DNA of 64,000 nt from Gnetum montanum (taxonomy: Eukaryota; Streptophyta; Gnetopsida; Gnetales; Gnetaceae): contig MNCI01002733.1 of the NCBI GenBank assembly GCA_015680685.1, positions 926-64,925 of the forward strand, read 5' to 3'. The notes under the pieces were generated by a model that was not told where the DNA came from, searched no databases, and was given only the letters and a program-made list of their open reading frames with translations. Position 1 is the stretch's first letter. Every line of letters begins with the position of its first letter. Positions 23,881 to 36,899 of the stretch are shown here, one piece after another. The translations under genes and the position numbers were made by a program.

Positions 23881-24940
23881 TTTAATGATATGTGTGTTGA
23901 GGCACATGGATGGGGTTTCAGTACGGCATCTTACATATCTATTAGAGCTTGACCTTCTTAATCCTAGGGTCATAAAATTGTGTAGTATGTGCCTTGTACA
24001 CTTCATTCATTAGATGTGTTTCATTATTAGAAACTAGTACACATGGAATACCAAACCTATTTACCACACCTGGGGGGTACAAAACTAGATTGTCATAGAT
24101 GTTGAACAATCGATGACGGTCACAACTTTTGCTCCTTTTGTATAGTAGTCAACAACCAACCTTGATTGATCCATGATTTCTACTTGAGAACTTATGAGAC
24201 TCTCAGATGGTTTGATGCACATTACTAGTTTAGCCTCCTTTTTGGTTGTCAGCCACTAAGTACCTTCCTAATTAGTGGCTACTGTGTATAGGCACTTTTG
24301 AATTTTCATGACATCTGCACATTGACTGCATGGCTTAGGTGATATGCTTTTTATGATTCATAGTTTTTGCACATAGTGTCACTATACATTATGCATGGAA
24401 CATGATTCTTCTCAATCTTTCCAAATTCATTCTCCTTGGAAATCTCCAAGGAGAGATCTCTTATCCCCAACCATGCATCAACTGTAGTTAGCCATGCTCT
24501 TCCCATGATAATAGGAAAGCCGCTTTTGCTGTTCTTCACATTGATTACTAAAAAATTGATAGGATATGACCATCCACAAATAGTGATCATAATGTCCTCA
24601 ACCAATTCCAAAGGAACAGTAATGGACTAGTCTACCAATTCCAATCTTATATTGCTCTTTTTTAGTAGAGGCAGGTTTCATGCTTTGTACATCTCTTGTG
24701 AAATCAAATTGACTTCAAAACCTAAGTGTAAAGAGATTTAAAAGGTTCATTTTGAACAATATACAAATAGATAAGGGGACTCCTAGGATGAGATTGCTTT
24801 ATGGAAAGATGACTAGGCTTAATCCAACCAATGACCATGTGGATTAGCATGATAGTGTGCAACGAGAGAGTGTTTTGGTTTGAAGGAGGCTTGATAAGTA
24901 TTGTAGAGGAGATAGGAGCATAATTCATAGCCATAGGTAT
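23881..24940 (-). pseudogene. Retroviral-type aspartic protease remnant
   Basis: Minus-strand translation from 24720 to 24351 gives GFEVNLISQEMYKA, then PLELVEDIMI, WSYPINFLVINVKN and FPIIMGRAWLTTVDAWLG. This is the C-terminal half of a plant Ty3/gypsy protease (flap, then the GRxWL motif). The active-site Asp-Ser/Thr-Gly is not readable upstream. Beyond it (24260-24050) lies a segment shared with 16064-15849. This protease would have cut the gag polyprotein. Confidence 0.6.
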
Positions 24941-27393
24941 TTTTCAAGGATTTGTGGGGCTTTTTGTTCTAAAGCATAGTCTCTTGTGAGGCCTAGATTC
25001 AAGACCACTTGACTAAGAAGTCAGTTGTACATTCATGACCCTTGTGATGTGTCTCTATTGTGGCTATGCTAGGATCTCACCTTGTAAAGATGGATTAGGT
25101 ATAGAAGGAGTTGTAGGTGAAGATGTAGGAGTGGAAGGATGAGGAGGAGAATAGTAGAAAAATTAGAACTCTTCCCTTGGAGATATTGCTCTATCATATT
25201 CAGGAGGGAAGTAGTGCTATTGGAAACAAGTGTAACTAGAAGAGTCACATAGAGAAATTAGCTACTGAACATAGTATCCATAAGGATTTGGCTAGTATTA
25301 TGGATATTACTATCTAAGAGGTAGCATCCCCATGACTGTGGATATTACCTTGGCTAATATTGCTTATGAGGTTGTTGCAATGCTCCACTTAGATAGTAAG
25401 TTTGGTGGTGGAACCATTACTGATAGTTGCCTTATAGATAAGGAAACTTGCAACGTTATTACTATTTTGCTAGTCTATGATTCAACTTGTACACCCAAAA
25501 TTCTTGTAAGTGTGACACAATAGGACAACATCCATTAGGATTTTCATATTGGCATAAGTCACACCCATTATCATCTGACTCAGAATTTGCAACCTCTTCT
25601 ACTACAACAACCTTTTTCTTACCCTTATGATGGGCATGTTCATCTTCCTTTTTCTTCTTGCTATCATGTTTACTACCCTCGTGATCTCTATTCTCTTCAA
25701 TAATTCTTAGAGTAGTTTATAAAATTTTTCATCCAAGAAGTCCTACATTTGGTCAACCTTGACCAATATTTTAGATATAGATTTTTGTGTTGGCAAGGTT
25801 TTCCTTTGCATCACTTCATCAAGTGATGCCTCCTCATTGTCATAGAAATGGACCTCCCTCTTATAGAGAGAGGGGTCCCTGTTGTACTCTTCTATACTTT
25901 CTCTCTTTCTCAAATTTCCTTCTTCCTTAGCTACCTACTTAATGAGCCTTTGGATTTGATGGACCCTTAGTATTGAAAGGGCATAGACCCCAAGAGCTCT
26001 CCTCATTTTAGTTCAAAGCCCATTTATGATATGGCATAATTGATTCCTTTGAGAATAGCCATGGCCTAGGCATTAGTGCAATAGAGAGTAGTACTTGCCC
26101 ATGGCCACATCGAAGGACTCATGAGTTCCCTATTTCCATCCTTGGATTTTAATTCTCAAGATGAACACTTAAAAGTATGTTTGGTACTTGTTATTGAATA
26201 GTTCAAGCATTGTACTTCACCTCCAGTTTGATTCTAGTTCCAAGAATTGGTACCAACTTTTAGCTTCTTTGATGAGTGTCCTAGGGAGCAACTTTAATTT
26301 TCGCCATTCATTTTTCACATTTTGGAAGGTACAACCATCATGAAATGCTTGCAAGTGGTTTTGTGTATTTGAATTACACCCCTTCTTAAACTTGGGGATA
26401 GTATTCATATCTAGCCATTTGATTTGACTATCTTTCATGTACCTTGTTAGGATCCTAACAACCTTTGCAATGTTTAACATGTTTCTCATTACTCATAGGG
26501 GTTCATCATAGTCATAATGATCTCAGTAGTTCCTTTCATGGCCATGATGTTTATGATGAGTTCTGTTGTTCCTTATTTTTCTAGAATGATCATCTCCTTG
26601 CTACTCATGCCCATGATTTCTATGATTATGATGGGATCAATGATCATCCTAATCCCATCATTCACGTCCATCACAGTTCTAATCACTTCTATAGCTCAGA
26701 TTGGAGTTGGAGGAGGATGATGATGAGGGAGATGAAGGCAAAAAGGAGGAAGAATGAGCACCAAAGTGATGCCTGCTACTCCCCCTTCTTTAGTCCCTAT
26801 TTTGTTCACCATATTTGTCTTTTTCTTAGTGCTTGTCCTCATTTTCACCTTGTTTGCCTCCTTTCATGGCCCTTTGATTATGGGATCCCTTATTCCCAAA
26901 ACCAAGGTTGGTTACAGTTGACTATATCCACAAGATAAGGGTTCCCTTATCAAATAGAGGAGGAGAATCAATGTATTGAGAACTCCCAAAAAGAAAGTCA
27001 TTACCTTCCTTGTGTATTTGTAGGAACAAGTGGGTATTTGAACTCCATGTTCTGATCTTTCTTTTTCTATGCCTCTATGGGATGATAAACCTAATAAACA
27101 TGGTCTTGCAATTTATACTTCAAATTAAGTCTTGTAATGCCTAATTTGATGAGATTGTTGACCAGCATTACAAGAACAGATTGTTCAGGATGCAACATGA
27201 TGTTTACTTCCATGGTCCTCCATCATAATTGCTCATCCTGATGTAGGATGAATGTGAACTCTAGAGTATACTCATCTAGATGAGTGTAGACCACTTTAAA
27301 CTATTGGGGCATCGACGTCTTGTGGCCTTCTTATTTTTGCTAATTGCATTTGCTTACAAATAGTGGAGAGTTTTCCTTGCTAGGAGAAGCCAT
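24941..27393 (-). pseudogene. gag remnant of the right first-family element
   Basis: The likely start is ATG at 27393 (MASPSKENSPLF), about 130 bases after the primer-binding site. The core 26489-26217 (90 open codons) contains LDMNTIPKFKKG, HLQAFHDGCTF and AKSWYQFLELESNW, the region before the Gln/Glu helix seen in block B. A zinc knuckle with CDLC survives near 25520-25567. This is the most complete gag of the family in the window, and the only one with its N-terminus. Several stops remain. Confidence 0.7.
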
Positions 27394-27522
27394 GTTAATT
27401 CATAAGAAAAATAATATGCATGTGTTATATTATTTTTCTTAATGATTTTAATTTTAGGGTTTGTTACAATGTTGTTGGATTTTTTTCACTAACTCCCTAG
27501 GTAATGCACATAGCTAACTAAA

Positions 27523-27542
27523 GTCCTTAGCAATGGCACCAA
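27523..27542 (-). other. Primer-binding site, decayed tRNA-Asp type
   Basis: TTGGTGCCATTGCTAAGGAC on the minus strand begins directly after the LTR end ...CTCATCA. The Athila-type PBS complementary to tRNA-Asp has TGGCGCCGTTGCC; the differences here are what deamination of methylated C would give. Confidence 0.6.
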
Positions 27543-28383
27543 TGATGAGCTATGAGTATACCCTACACCCAACCATACAAATTGCAAGAATTTGCATGAA
27601 ATCTAGTCAAATTATATGGGCTGTAGTTCTTTAAATGCACATTATCTAGGTAGTGAAACTAAGGACATGATCATTTTCTTCTTAGTTCCACTTGTGTAAG
27701 TACAAGCTTATGGCTAAGTGTAACCAAGGCATATGATTTGTATCATTTTATATTTTTATCTAGTTTAAGCCCAAGTGTAAAATAGGATAATTAAGTATTC
27801 ATTAATCTAACAAACTAAATAATTCCTTGAGTTATTTCCTAACACAAGTATCTGGTCCCACCTACTGTACACATCCTTAATGCATTATAATGTTTTTGGG
27901 CTACCAAGTGCTAACACTACTAAGATTACCAAGTATTAACATTATGCTCAAGGTGGTCATACTCATGTGTGTATTAATTAATCTTTTAATTAAATAAGGA
28001 CATGGAAGTAAATTGCATAAACAGTAGAATGCATTAAAGTAAACATTAAGCTATTTTTAAATGCTACAAGGTATTCTAAGAAGTTTTTCATTATTGTTGC
28101 CACACCAAGATGTCCAAGTATATCAGTGCTCGAATAAGGATCTGTATAGTTCTTAACTCCTACTATGCGCACTTAGAAAATATTCTAATTATCACGGAAA
28201 CAAACTACAAGAACTTCCTTAAGCTATTGACCAACTGATGCCATAAATGTAGTGGGTGTGCATATTTATATAGATAGAAGTAGATGCAATGTTGATGCAT
28301 ATGCATCAATGAATTAGAGCATGCATTGATGGGTATACACTAATGGGGATGTGTCAACATACCCCACTGATGATGATTCATCA
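27543..28383 (-). mobile_element. Full-length LTR, first family (5' LTR of the right element)
   Basis: 841 bases. It starts TGATGAATCATC at 28383 and ends CTCATCA at 27543 on the minus strand, with the PBS directly after. The minus-strand TATA box (TATATAAA-type) lies at 28263-28273. The U3 has short GATGCAT repeats (28288-28350). The terminal ACCCAACCATA...CCTACACCC block (27560-27585) is shared with the LTRs at 12408 and 52587. Confidence 0.8.
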
Positions 28384-29029
28384 ACTATGTTTTACTATTT
28401 GAGCTAGATATTAAATTTATGGAATGATTTTTTTCATAGGTAAATCTAAGAATTATGGAGATCATTAGTATTTTTGGGCCAAAAGGATTTCAATTGCAAA
28501 CAATGGAAAGCCTATATTTTCATAAACCAAAGATCTCAAAACATGATAATGATATCTTGTTTGTGGGGAGGAGTCAAGGATTTTTACATTACATTCATTT
28601 AAACACTTTATGGTGCTATGATTTAGCAGCAAAAACAAGGATAGGATAGCATGCAGAATCACATGGAAATTCCTATGGAATCGATCCAAATTGCAATTAC
28701 AATTCTACAAGTTTTGTCAATATAAAGGGTTAAGAACCCTAAGCCTACACTAGTATATCAATTTCAAGAGATTATTTCTTGGGGCCCAAACCCTACACCA
28801 TTACAAATGGCATCATATACCCTATCAATACAACTCCATAAACTTATTCTAATTGCCAATTATAGTGAGTTAAGTGACTAAGGTGGTCCAAAAATGATGC
28901 AATATTAATGCTAAGGATAAAAAGTAGTTGCAGTTGAGTTGTTAGGATGCTCTAAAGAATTGACATGAAGGAACCTATTCCTTCACCCCAAAACAAAAAT
29001 TCTCAACTATAATGTGATAACATACTAGT
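28384..29029. other. Flank of the LTR element, nothing recognised
   Basis: AT-rich DNA without a coding pattern. A 64-codon plus-strand open stretch (28455-28649) has no family resemblance. It may contain the decayed 5' part of the following LINE. Confidence 0.4.
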
Positions 29030-30140
29030 AGATTATGGTAGTCTTATGAAAAGTTGAATTTTATATGCTTATGTGAAACTAAAATTAGTGATGTAAATAG
29101 CATTGCTACTATTCATGGTCTTTTCCCTTAGTGTGGTTTCAATATTTATGGTTCATCTAGAAGTTCAAGTGGACTATGAACAATTTGAAAATTTCATCTT
29201 ATGGTCTCCTTTGGTCTCATTAGCATTCTCTCATCATCTAAATTACAAGAACATCGTACTAGATTTTCATTAATGTTTATGAGTCTCTCTATGTCAAATA
29301 TTAAGCATTATATTAGGAAAAATTTTCATTAAAACTCCAAAACATTATTGTGGCCTATTCCTCATGCTTGTGAGAATGTCTAGTAATAAGAATTAGAGTA
29401 TTAAAAATAAAGGGCCATAATGAAATGACTACTTTATGGTAATGCATGTACAAGATAGTTTTTATCAATATGTATCAGTATGTCATTTAAAATCATGAAT
29501 TATTCAATCAAAATAAGATGATGGTATTATCACTTTAGGTCAAGATTAAATTTCCATCATTGCAGTAAATTTATTTTATGATTTATTCGGAAAAAAAATA
29601 AATCCTAGGAAAAAGAGGCATTAAAAGAGATCATTAAAGTAATTGATTCTAAACTCACACCATACAATATTCAATTACTTATTATTGCATTAATAATAGT
29701 GGAGGTCTAAGATACCATAAAAAGTATGACCAATAATAAGGCACTAGGCTCAAATGGATTTCCAATTAAATTTTTCAAAAAAGTATGACACATTTTTTGT
29801 AGAGATTTATTTAACATTGTCCTTGTGTTTTAGAGGTTGAGTTGTATCTTGAGTAAATTCAATGTCACATGGATTTCTTTATAGCCAAAGAAGGTTGAAC
29901 CATGTAATATCAAAATTTTTTAATCCCATTAGCTTATGCAACATAATAAATCCAAATTTATGGCAAATCAAGAAATCAAGACTCTACAATCTATTATTGT
30001 ACTTGATCAAGCTAGTTTTGCATCTAGCAAATACTTTTAAATCAATATTTTCTCACCCAAGAAATTCGCTATTTAGTCCATCTCTAGAAGACACCCAATG
30101 TAGCTATCAAATTAGATATAAGCATAGCCTATGATATAAA
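29030..30140 (+). pseudogene. L1-type LINE remnant (endonuclease and RT start)
   Basis: Across frameshifts the plus strand gives FICLCETKISDVNSI and CGFNIYGSSRSSSG (29060-29170; the L1 endonuclease 'CLQETK...SGG' part), then NKALGSNGFPIKFFKK (29735-29790; the 'KAPGpDGFP..FFK' block before RT) and FFNPISLCNIINP (about 29915-29955; 'RPISLCN' block). This is the usual plant L1 layout, unlike the LINE at 8.9-10.8 kb. The rest of RT is missing. Confidence 0.7.
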
Positions 30141-30640
30141 ATTAGATACATCTGAGCTTACATAGAGATAAAAAATTACCATTGGATGCCTTATCAATTT
30201 GTTTAGTTAGTATGTGTTCTATTAGGCTTTACTTTTTATTTTTTTCTTGATATTTTTTCTATTGTTATCTCAATTACAATTTCTAATCTTTTCTTTTTCT
30301 TGGCTTGCTTCATGTAAGAATTTTTGTTACTTGATGTACCCTAATCACTATAGACTTTAGTTTACCTTTTCATAAAAAATTATTCATACAAATAATAAAA
30401 TTTAAGGAAAGCTTTGTATGTGTTATTTAACTTAGTAGTGTTGGTTCTAGGTCATTATACAAAAAAACATGTGTTGTATTGATATTTTATTTTAAAAAAT
30501 ACTAGTACTAATAATAATATTTTATTATTTCTGTGTAGATACAAAGTGAAACACCACCAAAATTTGCATGTTGTATTTATTTTTTCATTATGTAACCTTC
30601 TCTCCATGAAACCCGAGGTACGAACATCATTGTAAATGTG
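30141..30640. other. AT-rich DNA; tail of a second-family ORF possible at its right end
   Basis: No gene is seen in 30141-30530. Around 30540-30640 the sequence resembles 60205-60300 (CACCACCAA then a GAGGGTAC-like stretch), the end of the plus-strand ORF before the other second-family LTR. The LTR that follows may therefore also be preceded by an ORF tail. Confidence 0.35.
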
Positions 30641-31790
30641 AATATTATATCCATGAAAGGGAAATTTCACATTCTTTAGGCTTCTGGGGTTGAAAAATGC
30701 CTCATAAGTGGTTAAAGCCTCATCCTCCAAGTGGAAAAGGCTATGTAATGTCTATACTTAGGCTTTTGGGGGGATGGGGGGTGGGTGGTTTGTCCAAAAT
30801 GCCTTTTGGGATGCCATAAATGGCAATTTGATGGGTTTTATGGGGGGTGCATAATTTTATACACTGGAGATACCAATTGGCAAGTAGATCTCATGCACTC
30901 CCAGCATGGAGGGGTGTAGGATCAACAATGTCAACTGTCAAGGGGTATAACATTTCCCCAGCATTGACACTCCATCCCCCCAACATTGATGTACCTTCCC
31001 CCTAGTGTTGATGTACCTTCCCCCCTATCTATGACACTTTCCATAGATAGTAACCCTCGAATTTGGGCATCCATCTAACCTAAACGTAGTAGAAATTTGC
31101 AGTAGTTTTGTAGTCCAATTTGTAGCAATTTAGTAGCATTTGTTGCTAAATTAGTGGCCCAAAACCCTATAAAACCAAACATCCAACACCATGTATAGAT
31201 TCCACAATGTTTGCAACTACACCCCCTTGGCATTTCAAGCATTCTTACATCCAAGAGCACTTGCACACTTTGCAATCATGTTGCTTCTTGGATCATCCCA
31301 ATGTGGAAGCCCTATTTACCTTGTAACTATTATTATCCCCCTTGAGATTTGTGATATTTTAGGTGTCTACATTAAGCATTTGGAAATCACATCTCCCAAT
31401 TTTGCTCACATTTGTAGCCTAAAAGCATAGATAACATTGTAGATCTATGGAAGTAGCAAAGGTTTGATAGCATCAAGAGTGGTAGAACATCTAGATCATG
31501 GAGTTGATTACATCAGCTTCAATGAACTCTGAGCCCTTGCACAAGTGAATTCCCCTGCTCTTCTCTCAAGAACATTTTTTTATATAATCTCTAAATTCTC
31601 TTTTTTTATTTTGTGAAATAAATTTTACAATTTTGGTTTATGTATGAATTAGATCTATTATTTATTTTTAGTGCATTCACATTTTTAGATCTACAATCAT
31701 ATTTTCATTTTATTACCTTATTTTTCCCTCCTTAAGTCCCTGGGTGATCTACTAGACTAGGCAAGGTACCCTGAATTCCATTTTTTAGAG
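30640..31790 (+). mobile_element. LTR of the second (Tat/Ogre-like) family, approximate ends
   Basis: It aligns with 60310-61500: shared AATTTCACAT, GGGGnTGAAAAATGCCTCATAAG and CCAAGTGGA...ATGTCTATA at the left, and similar layout to the right. Around 30900-31030 it has short repeats built on CATTGATGTACCTTCCCCC. The ends are uncertain; the right end is placed near the AGGCCCTACAAATTC stretch. The second-family gag follows about 2 kb downstream. Confidence 0.5.
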
Positions 31791-33690
31791 GCCCTACAAA
31801 TTCAAGATTTAAGCTATTGCATTAGGATTTTTGATTTTCTACCAACTAAATTTTCTAGTCTCTATAGTTTTATGGTGCTCTAAGGAGGGCCTCCACCTAA
31901 TTTCTGTAATTGAATTAGCTTACCCCATTGCCAACATTGTATATTAGTTTAAAATCTTTGATATTTCAGCAAAAACCTTGAATCTACACCAAAATCAATT
32001 CTTTAATCCATCCCTCTTTATCCCACAAACCTAACATGAGTGTTGTAGGTGTTTGGATTTTGAAAGTTTTACAATGGTTGTTGTTAAATTCCAAAGCCAA
32101 CATTTGGTTTCTGGTCCCATTCATACCCCCTTGGCTACCAAAATTTTCTCAATTTTCTAGCATTGGTGGATTTAAAAATCAAATCTCCATCCCCCATTTC
32201 TATGAAAATTGATAGCTTTCCAAAGCCATCTTTGTGTGAAAAATCAAGGTTTTCAACCCTTCCCCCTACTCCAATGTTAAAAGAAAAAGGTGTAATCCCC
32301 TCCATCTTACCACCTTTCTTTCCCTCCCTTGCTACACCCTAGCCTAGGTGTAGCTAAGAAGCTAAGAGTAGGTGATACCACACCTTGATACATTTAGTAA
32401 AGGGGTATACCCCCTCTGATAACCCTCTTACTATTTATAATAAGGAACTTGTTTACAGCCATTTTTTCCTTTTTTAGTCTTTTTCAAATTCCACTTGCTA
32501 GAATTTACATTTTTATCCAACATTTTGTAACATTTTAAAGCCATTTTTAGTGTCATAACCATGTCTTTCCAATAGTTGATCAAGTTGCCCTTTGATTTCA
32601 CCAATAGTTGGTCCAACCAACAAGCCGTGAGGATATATGATCCCAAGGATCCTACTATAGCTAAATGCAAAAAAAGTTTGAGACTTAGGGGAAAATAGCC
32701 CTAAGCTCTTAGTGATAAATGAAGAGAACTACAACTTCACTTTTTGCCAATATCTAGGCTAGCATGATGATTCCATGACATGAAGCATAAGCTAAGAGGA
32801 AGTGTGAGCTTATACATTGCATTGGGAAGTGGCATATTCCCTCTTAATATGAAAAAATATCCCTCATGAAATCTATTAGCTCATCTAATTGAGATGGAAA
32901 AAATGGATAAGAAGGCTACCTTGGATGGGTAGCCAAAGGAGGAATCATGGAATCTGAACCCAAAAACATCTTGGTTGTGCTTTTCTAACAAGTCACCCCT
33001 AAGACAATAAGACCTAACTCCACCCCCTTCACCTCTTTCATAGGGAATGTCCCACCACCTTCATCCCCACCTTACCCAACTATATTCAATCCCATACCAT
33101 TTGTAGCTATCCACCAAGCACAATCAGTGTCATACTCTACCACCTTCCATTTCTTAATGCCTTTAGCCACTTAGCCTTGGTCAATGTGATCATCATTGGT
33201 GGTGGTTACAACCTTCAATCCTTTAATAATCCAAATGGGATCCACCATGGAATCTCAAGTAGCATAAGGAACACATACCCTCTTCATCTCGTTTATGCCT
33301 TAGATATCAACACAAACATCATTCTCTTTGTTTAGCCCACCTACCACTACTATTGTAATGCAACCCCTCCTCTCTGTCCCACAACCAATAGTGAGGCCAC
33401 ATGTCTCCTAGCAAACACTGCATCCTTTTGTATAGACCCCATAGCCTAAAAGGGCATCCCAATGCCTAGATCAAGCCTTCCAAATGATCCATAACTTGAT
33501 GAAGAAGTTGAAGAGGTTCAGAGCCTCTACATCATAAAGCGTCAAGGTCATGAACTTTTACTAGGATGATCCCATAAATCCTATGATCCCACTCTTTATG
33601 CTTCCTCTTGGTGTTCCTATTCTCTAATTTACAAAGTATAATGATGAGGGTGATCCCAATACTTACCTTATAACCTTTTGTTCAGAGTAC
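31791..33690 (+). mobile_element. 5' internal region of the second-family element
   Basis: Pyrimidine-rich and Pro/Ser/Thr-coding-like stretches (32900-33500) suggest a gag N-terminal region, but stops occur in all frames. No motif can be named in 31791-32900. Confidence 0.35.
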
Positions 33691-35220
33691 CTATTATTAT
33701 AGGCTTGGTCACATACAATTACAAGAATTTTCCATATGTTCTTGATTAAGAAAGCACTTGACTAGTACCATGCTCAACCTAGAGGATCTATATCCACTCT
33801 TGGGAACCTAATAGCCCAATTCATTAACTACTTTAAGTACAACTTGAATCCCAACACTATCATTGACCAACTAATGAAGGTCAAGCAGGGACCCCTCAAA
33901 CTAGTGTAGAAGTTCATCTAATGATGGAATACTCTAATAAATGAGATACCATAGCCTATAGCCAAAACCCAACTTTTGGCTATATTCAAATAGACAATAA
34001 ATGATTTTATTAAATCTAAGCTATACTAGCTTGACCAACAGTCACTTAGTTAACCCTTCTCTTAGACAAAAGACATAGAGGATGCTATATAGGCTAATCA
34101 TGACTCTACCTACATGGCATACAAAAATCAACATACATGAAGGGACAAGGAGAGGGACAAGTAGAACAATGTGATGGTGGCAACCACAATGAAAGAAGCC
34201 AAAATAATAAACAAGGGGCCAAGGGCCAATCCATCCAAAGGCCATGCTAATAATCAAGATAATCAATCATTGATCTCTAGGGCCACTACATTGACCACAA
34301 CTAAACCAAACTTTGTGTGAAAGAACAAGTCCAAATACACTAGGTTGTCATTGAAGTTATCCAAACTATTAGATCAATTGTTGAAGAGTGGGTGTATCCA
34401 ATATAAGTAGATGACTGAGGCTTCTTGAAAGAAGCATGAGAGGCTATGCAAAATAGCCAAGGATCCTACTTGAGTGAAAAAGGATGACCCACAACTACCT
34501 AAATATTTTAAGCTTGACCACTTTTTCCATTATCATCAATTACCTAATCATGACACTAACTTCTACCTCAAGTTGAAGGATGACCTACAAAAGATGATAG
34601 ATAGGGGAGAGTTGGTCCTAGATGCATCTAATCCTATTTGACCAAAAAATTAATCAATGTAAGTGTACGAGAACCTATTGAATGCTAATAATAGTGCATA
34701 AGTTATATTAGCATTCAACATCAATGATAATCAAAGACCTACAAGGGAACCATTCATGATTCGAATATCCCCTCATGATGAAAGGGCCTTTTTAGCTTTC
34801 ACTAGCTCAAGACTTCTTTTGTTGTGAAAGTACCATTGTGAATGCCTCCAAGGAAACCTTTCATTATTAGGGTGCCTAAACCCACTACAACTAAAAATTG
34901 GCCTCCTATGGTGGCCAATGCTACAAATTCTTCCTCTCAAATAATCAATAATGACCAGAACGTCTCAACTAGGCAAAGAAAGAAGCTTAAGGGAAATCCC
35001 AACAATAAGGATGACAAGCAGGCCAAGTCATAGAAGGAAGTGGACCTACCAAAGTCCACTCCTATATCCTCAGTGCCCATGAATGTCACAACCCAGGCTA
35101 CTTCTACAAGAAAACCATGAGAGAACTCTAAGGGCCAAGAGAAGGAGAAAGAGAAATGGCCACAACTACCTAAGGTTAAAGTATTCATTTTGGGGTGCAT
35201 GAAGGAAGTAAAGCACAACT
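33691..35220 (+). pseudogene. gag of the second-family Ty3/gypsy element
   Basis: Plus-strand translation across stops gives LIAQFINYFKYNLNP and MKVKQGPLKL (33800-33905), the usual retrotransposon gag 'F...YN....L..MKQ..ESF' block. It then gives a degenerate zinc knuckle FHYHQLPNHDTNFYLKLKDD (34525-34585) followed by MIDRGELV, the 'H..GH.T..C..LK..I..LI..G' region with its cysteines changed. A basic Lys/Asn linker is open at 34842-35033. Protease follows in the same orientation. Confidence 0.65.
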
Positions 35221-36130
35221 AGGATGACAAGTTCATGGCCAACAACAAAGGCTTTATCAATGCAATGGAGCAAGTTAAGTAGTCTCTCAAAGAGAAGAAC
35301 ATAACCTTGAGCTTATACAACTTAATTATGGCTTTCGCTACACATCATGAGGTGCTAGGAAAAATGTTAACTTACATTTCCATTAATGAGGACATCTCTT
35401 CTAACAAAGAATCCATCCATGTAGTTATGGTTCCTTCTTCATCAAGGAAGAAGAAGTCAACATTATTAGTATTTTGTGATAGTGAAATCAAGACCAATCC
35501 TCAAAATGGCAAGGTAACTAGGGCTTATCTTTTTATCACCATACAAGTAGGCCAATATAAGGTGCATCAAGTGCACGTAGATGATGGGGCTACAATTAAT
35601 GTTATCCCATGCACTATCATGGAGTGCCTAGGCTTGATAGAGTAGATACAACATACAGTAATTGTAGCTCTCAAGTTCTTTAATAGATTATAGGTTGCTA
35701 TCAAGGGGTAAATCTCCTTAGACTTTATGGCAGGGAAGTAATTCCCCATAACTATGTATTTCTTGGTGGTGGAGGAAATACTAGGATTCAACATTATCCT
35801 AGGAAAATTTTGGTTGGCTTAACTATAAGACATATTTTCATCCATTCATCAAGAGATTCACCTTCCTTATGAGGAAGGTGAAATCATCATTCATGGTGAT
35901 AACATGGTTTCCCTGGTGGTCAACAACATGAATATAGAGTAGGGGTCTAAAGTGGAGTTTTAGGAAGAATCTTCCGACCACAAAGTCAAGCAACCTAAGA
36001 GAGAAAAAAAAAGCCAAAGATGTTAACAATGGATGATGGGACATGATATGGGACAAACTTTCCTTTAACATCATTAGTAAAGGAAATGGTGAGGATAGAC
36101 TAGTGTAGAATAGGCCTTATACATTTCCTA
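35221..36130 (+). pseudogene. Aspartic protease of the second-family element
   Basis: An open stretch of 112 codons (35307-35645) ends with HQVHVDDGATINVIPCTIM. This is the active-site region, with Asp-Asp-Gly in place of the usual Asp-Ser/Thr-Gly. After a stop it continues with ITMYFLVVEEILGFNIILG and a LHQ-like IHQEIHLPYEEGEIIIHGD segment (35840-35910), the C-terminal protease block of Tat/Ogre-type elements. In such elements protease is joined to RT. Here RT resumes only at 46055. Confidence 0.65.
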
Positions 36131-36379
36131 ATCTTTCCAAGATTAGGAAAAACTTGCATAGGTGATGTACATCCTTGATCCTTCCACCCCATGCCCTTAT
36201 GACAATGTAACCATATGTATTAATAGCCTTTTAGCCTAAATTTTCTTTGTTGACCTATTGTGCCTTTTTATACATTTTATTTTAATTTTTTAATCCATGT
36301 AGCTTAGGGATTTACTTTTATTTACATTTGTATTTATTAAAGCCTTTTCCTTCAAAACTAGAAAACCGATAAAAAATTT
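36131..36379 (+). other. End of protease-linked coding part, then breakpoint region
   Basis: Coding similarity seems to continue weakly to about 36220 (PCPYDNVTICINSL in one frame) and then stops. This is the left edge of the ~9.8 kb that separates protease from RT. Confidence 0.3.
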
Positions 36380-36590
36380 AAAATAGAAAATCACCAAAAA
36401 TATAAGTTTCCTTTCAACATGGACCCATCATGGCCTAAAAATAGCAAAACCCATAGCCTATCTAGGCCTTAAACTAGTGTCATGATCTACTAAGACCTTA
36501 AACTAGCACTGCAGCCTATCATGACCTTAAACCAGTGATAAACATACAACCCACCATGGACTAAAACTAGCAAGCAACCCTTCTCTTATA
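36380..36590 (+). repeat. ~30-bp minisatellite, degenerate (about 5 units)
   Basis: Units resemble CATGGCCTAnnAAGGCCTTAAACTAG. The same unit occurs at 45395-45760 and 48610-48850 (plus) and at 63484-63634 (inverted). Confidence 0.7.
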
Positions 36591-36899
36591 ACTATTTATA
36601 TTCTTATAGTTTAGCCATTTCTAACATAGCCAACATAGTCATTTTCATTTATAATGTTTATAACCTTTAAAACCTTGAAAGTAGTAAAGCCATCAAACAC
36701 ATATTTACCAAACTTAAAAATAGTATACTTGATATTTAAAATGTCTAAACATACATAGCCATGGCCACATAGTGTGGTGAAAATGTTAAAATAATAAAAT
36801 GAGTATAAAATGTCTACAACTAAAACATTGTTCATACAAAATGCATCAACAAACTAAACAAAAACTAATAGCAAGTGCTATCATATCAAGCACTTGGTG
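36591..36899. other. AT-rich spacer
   Basis: No gene or repeat is recognised. It lies just past the end of the minus-strand ORF, where that element's 3' end would be, but no LTR match is visible. Confidence 0.3.

Noticed and set aside
26517-26938. Met/Ile-rich plus-strand frames
   Set aside because: They are antisense to the gag remnant and repetitive in codon content.
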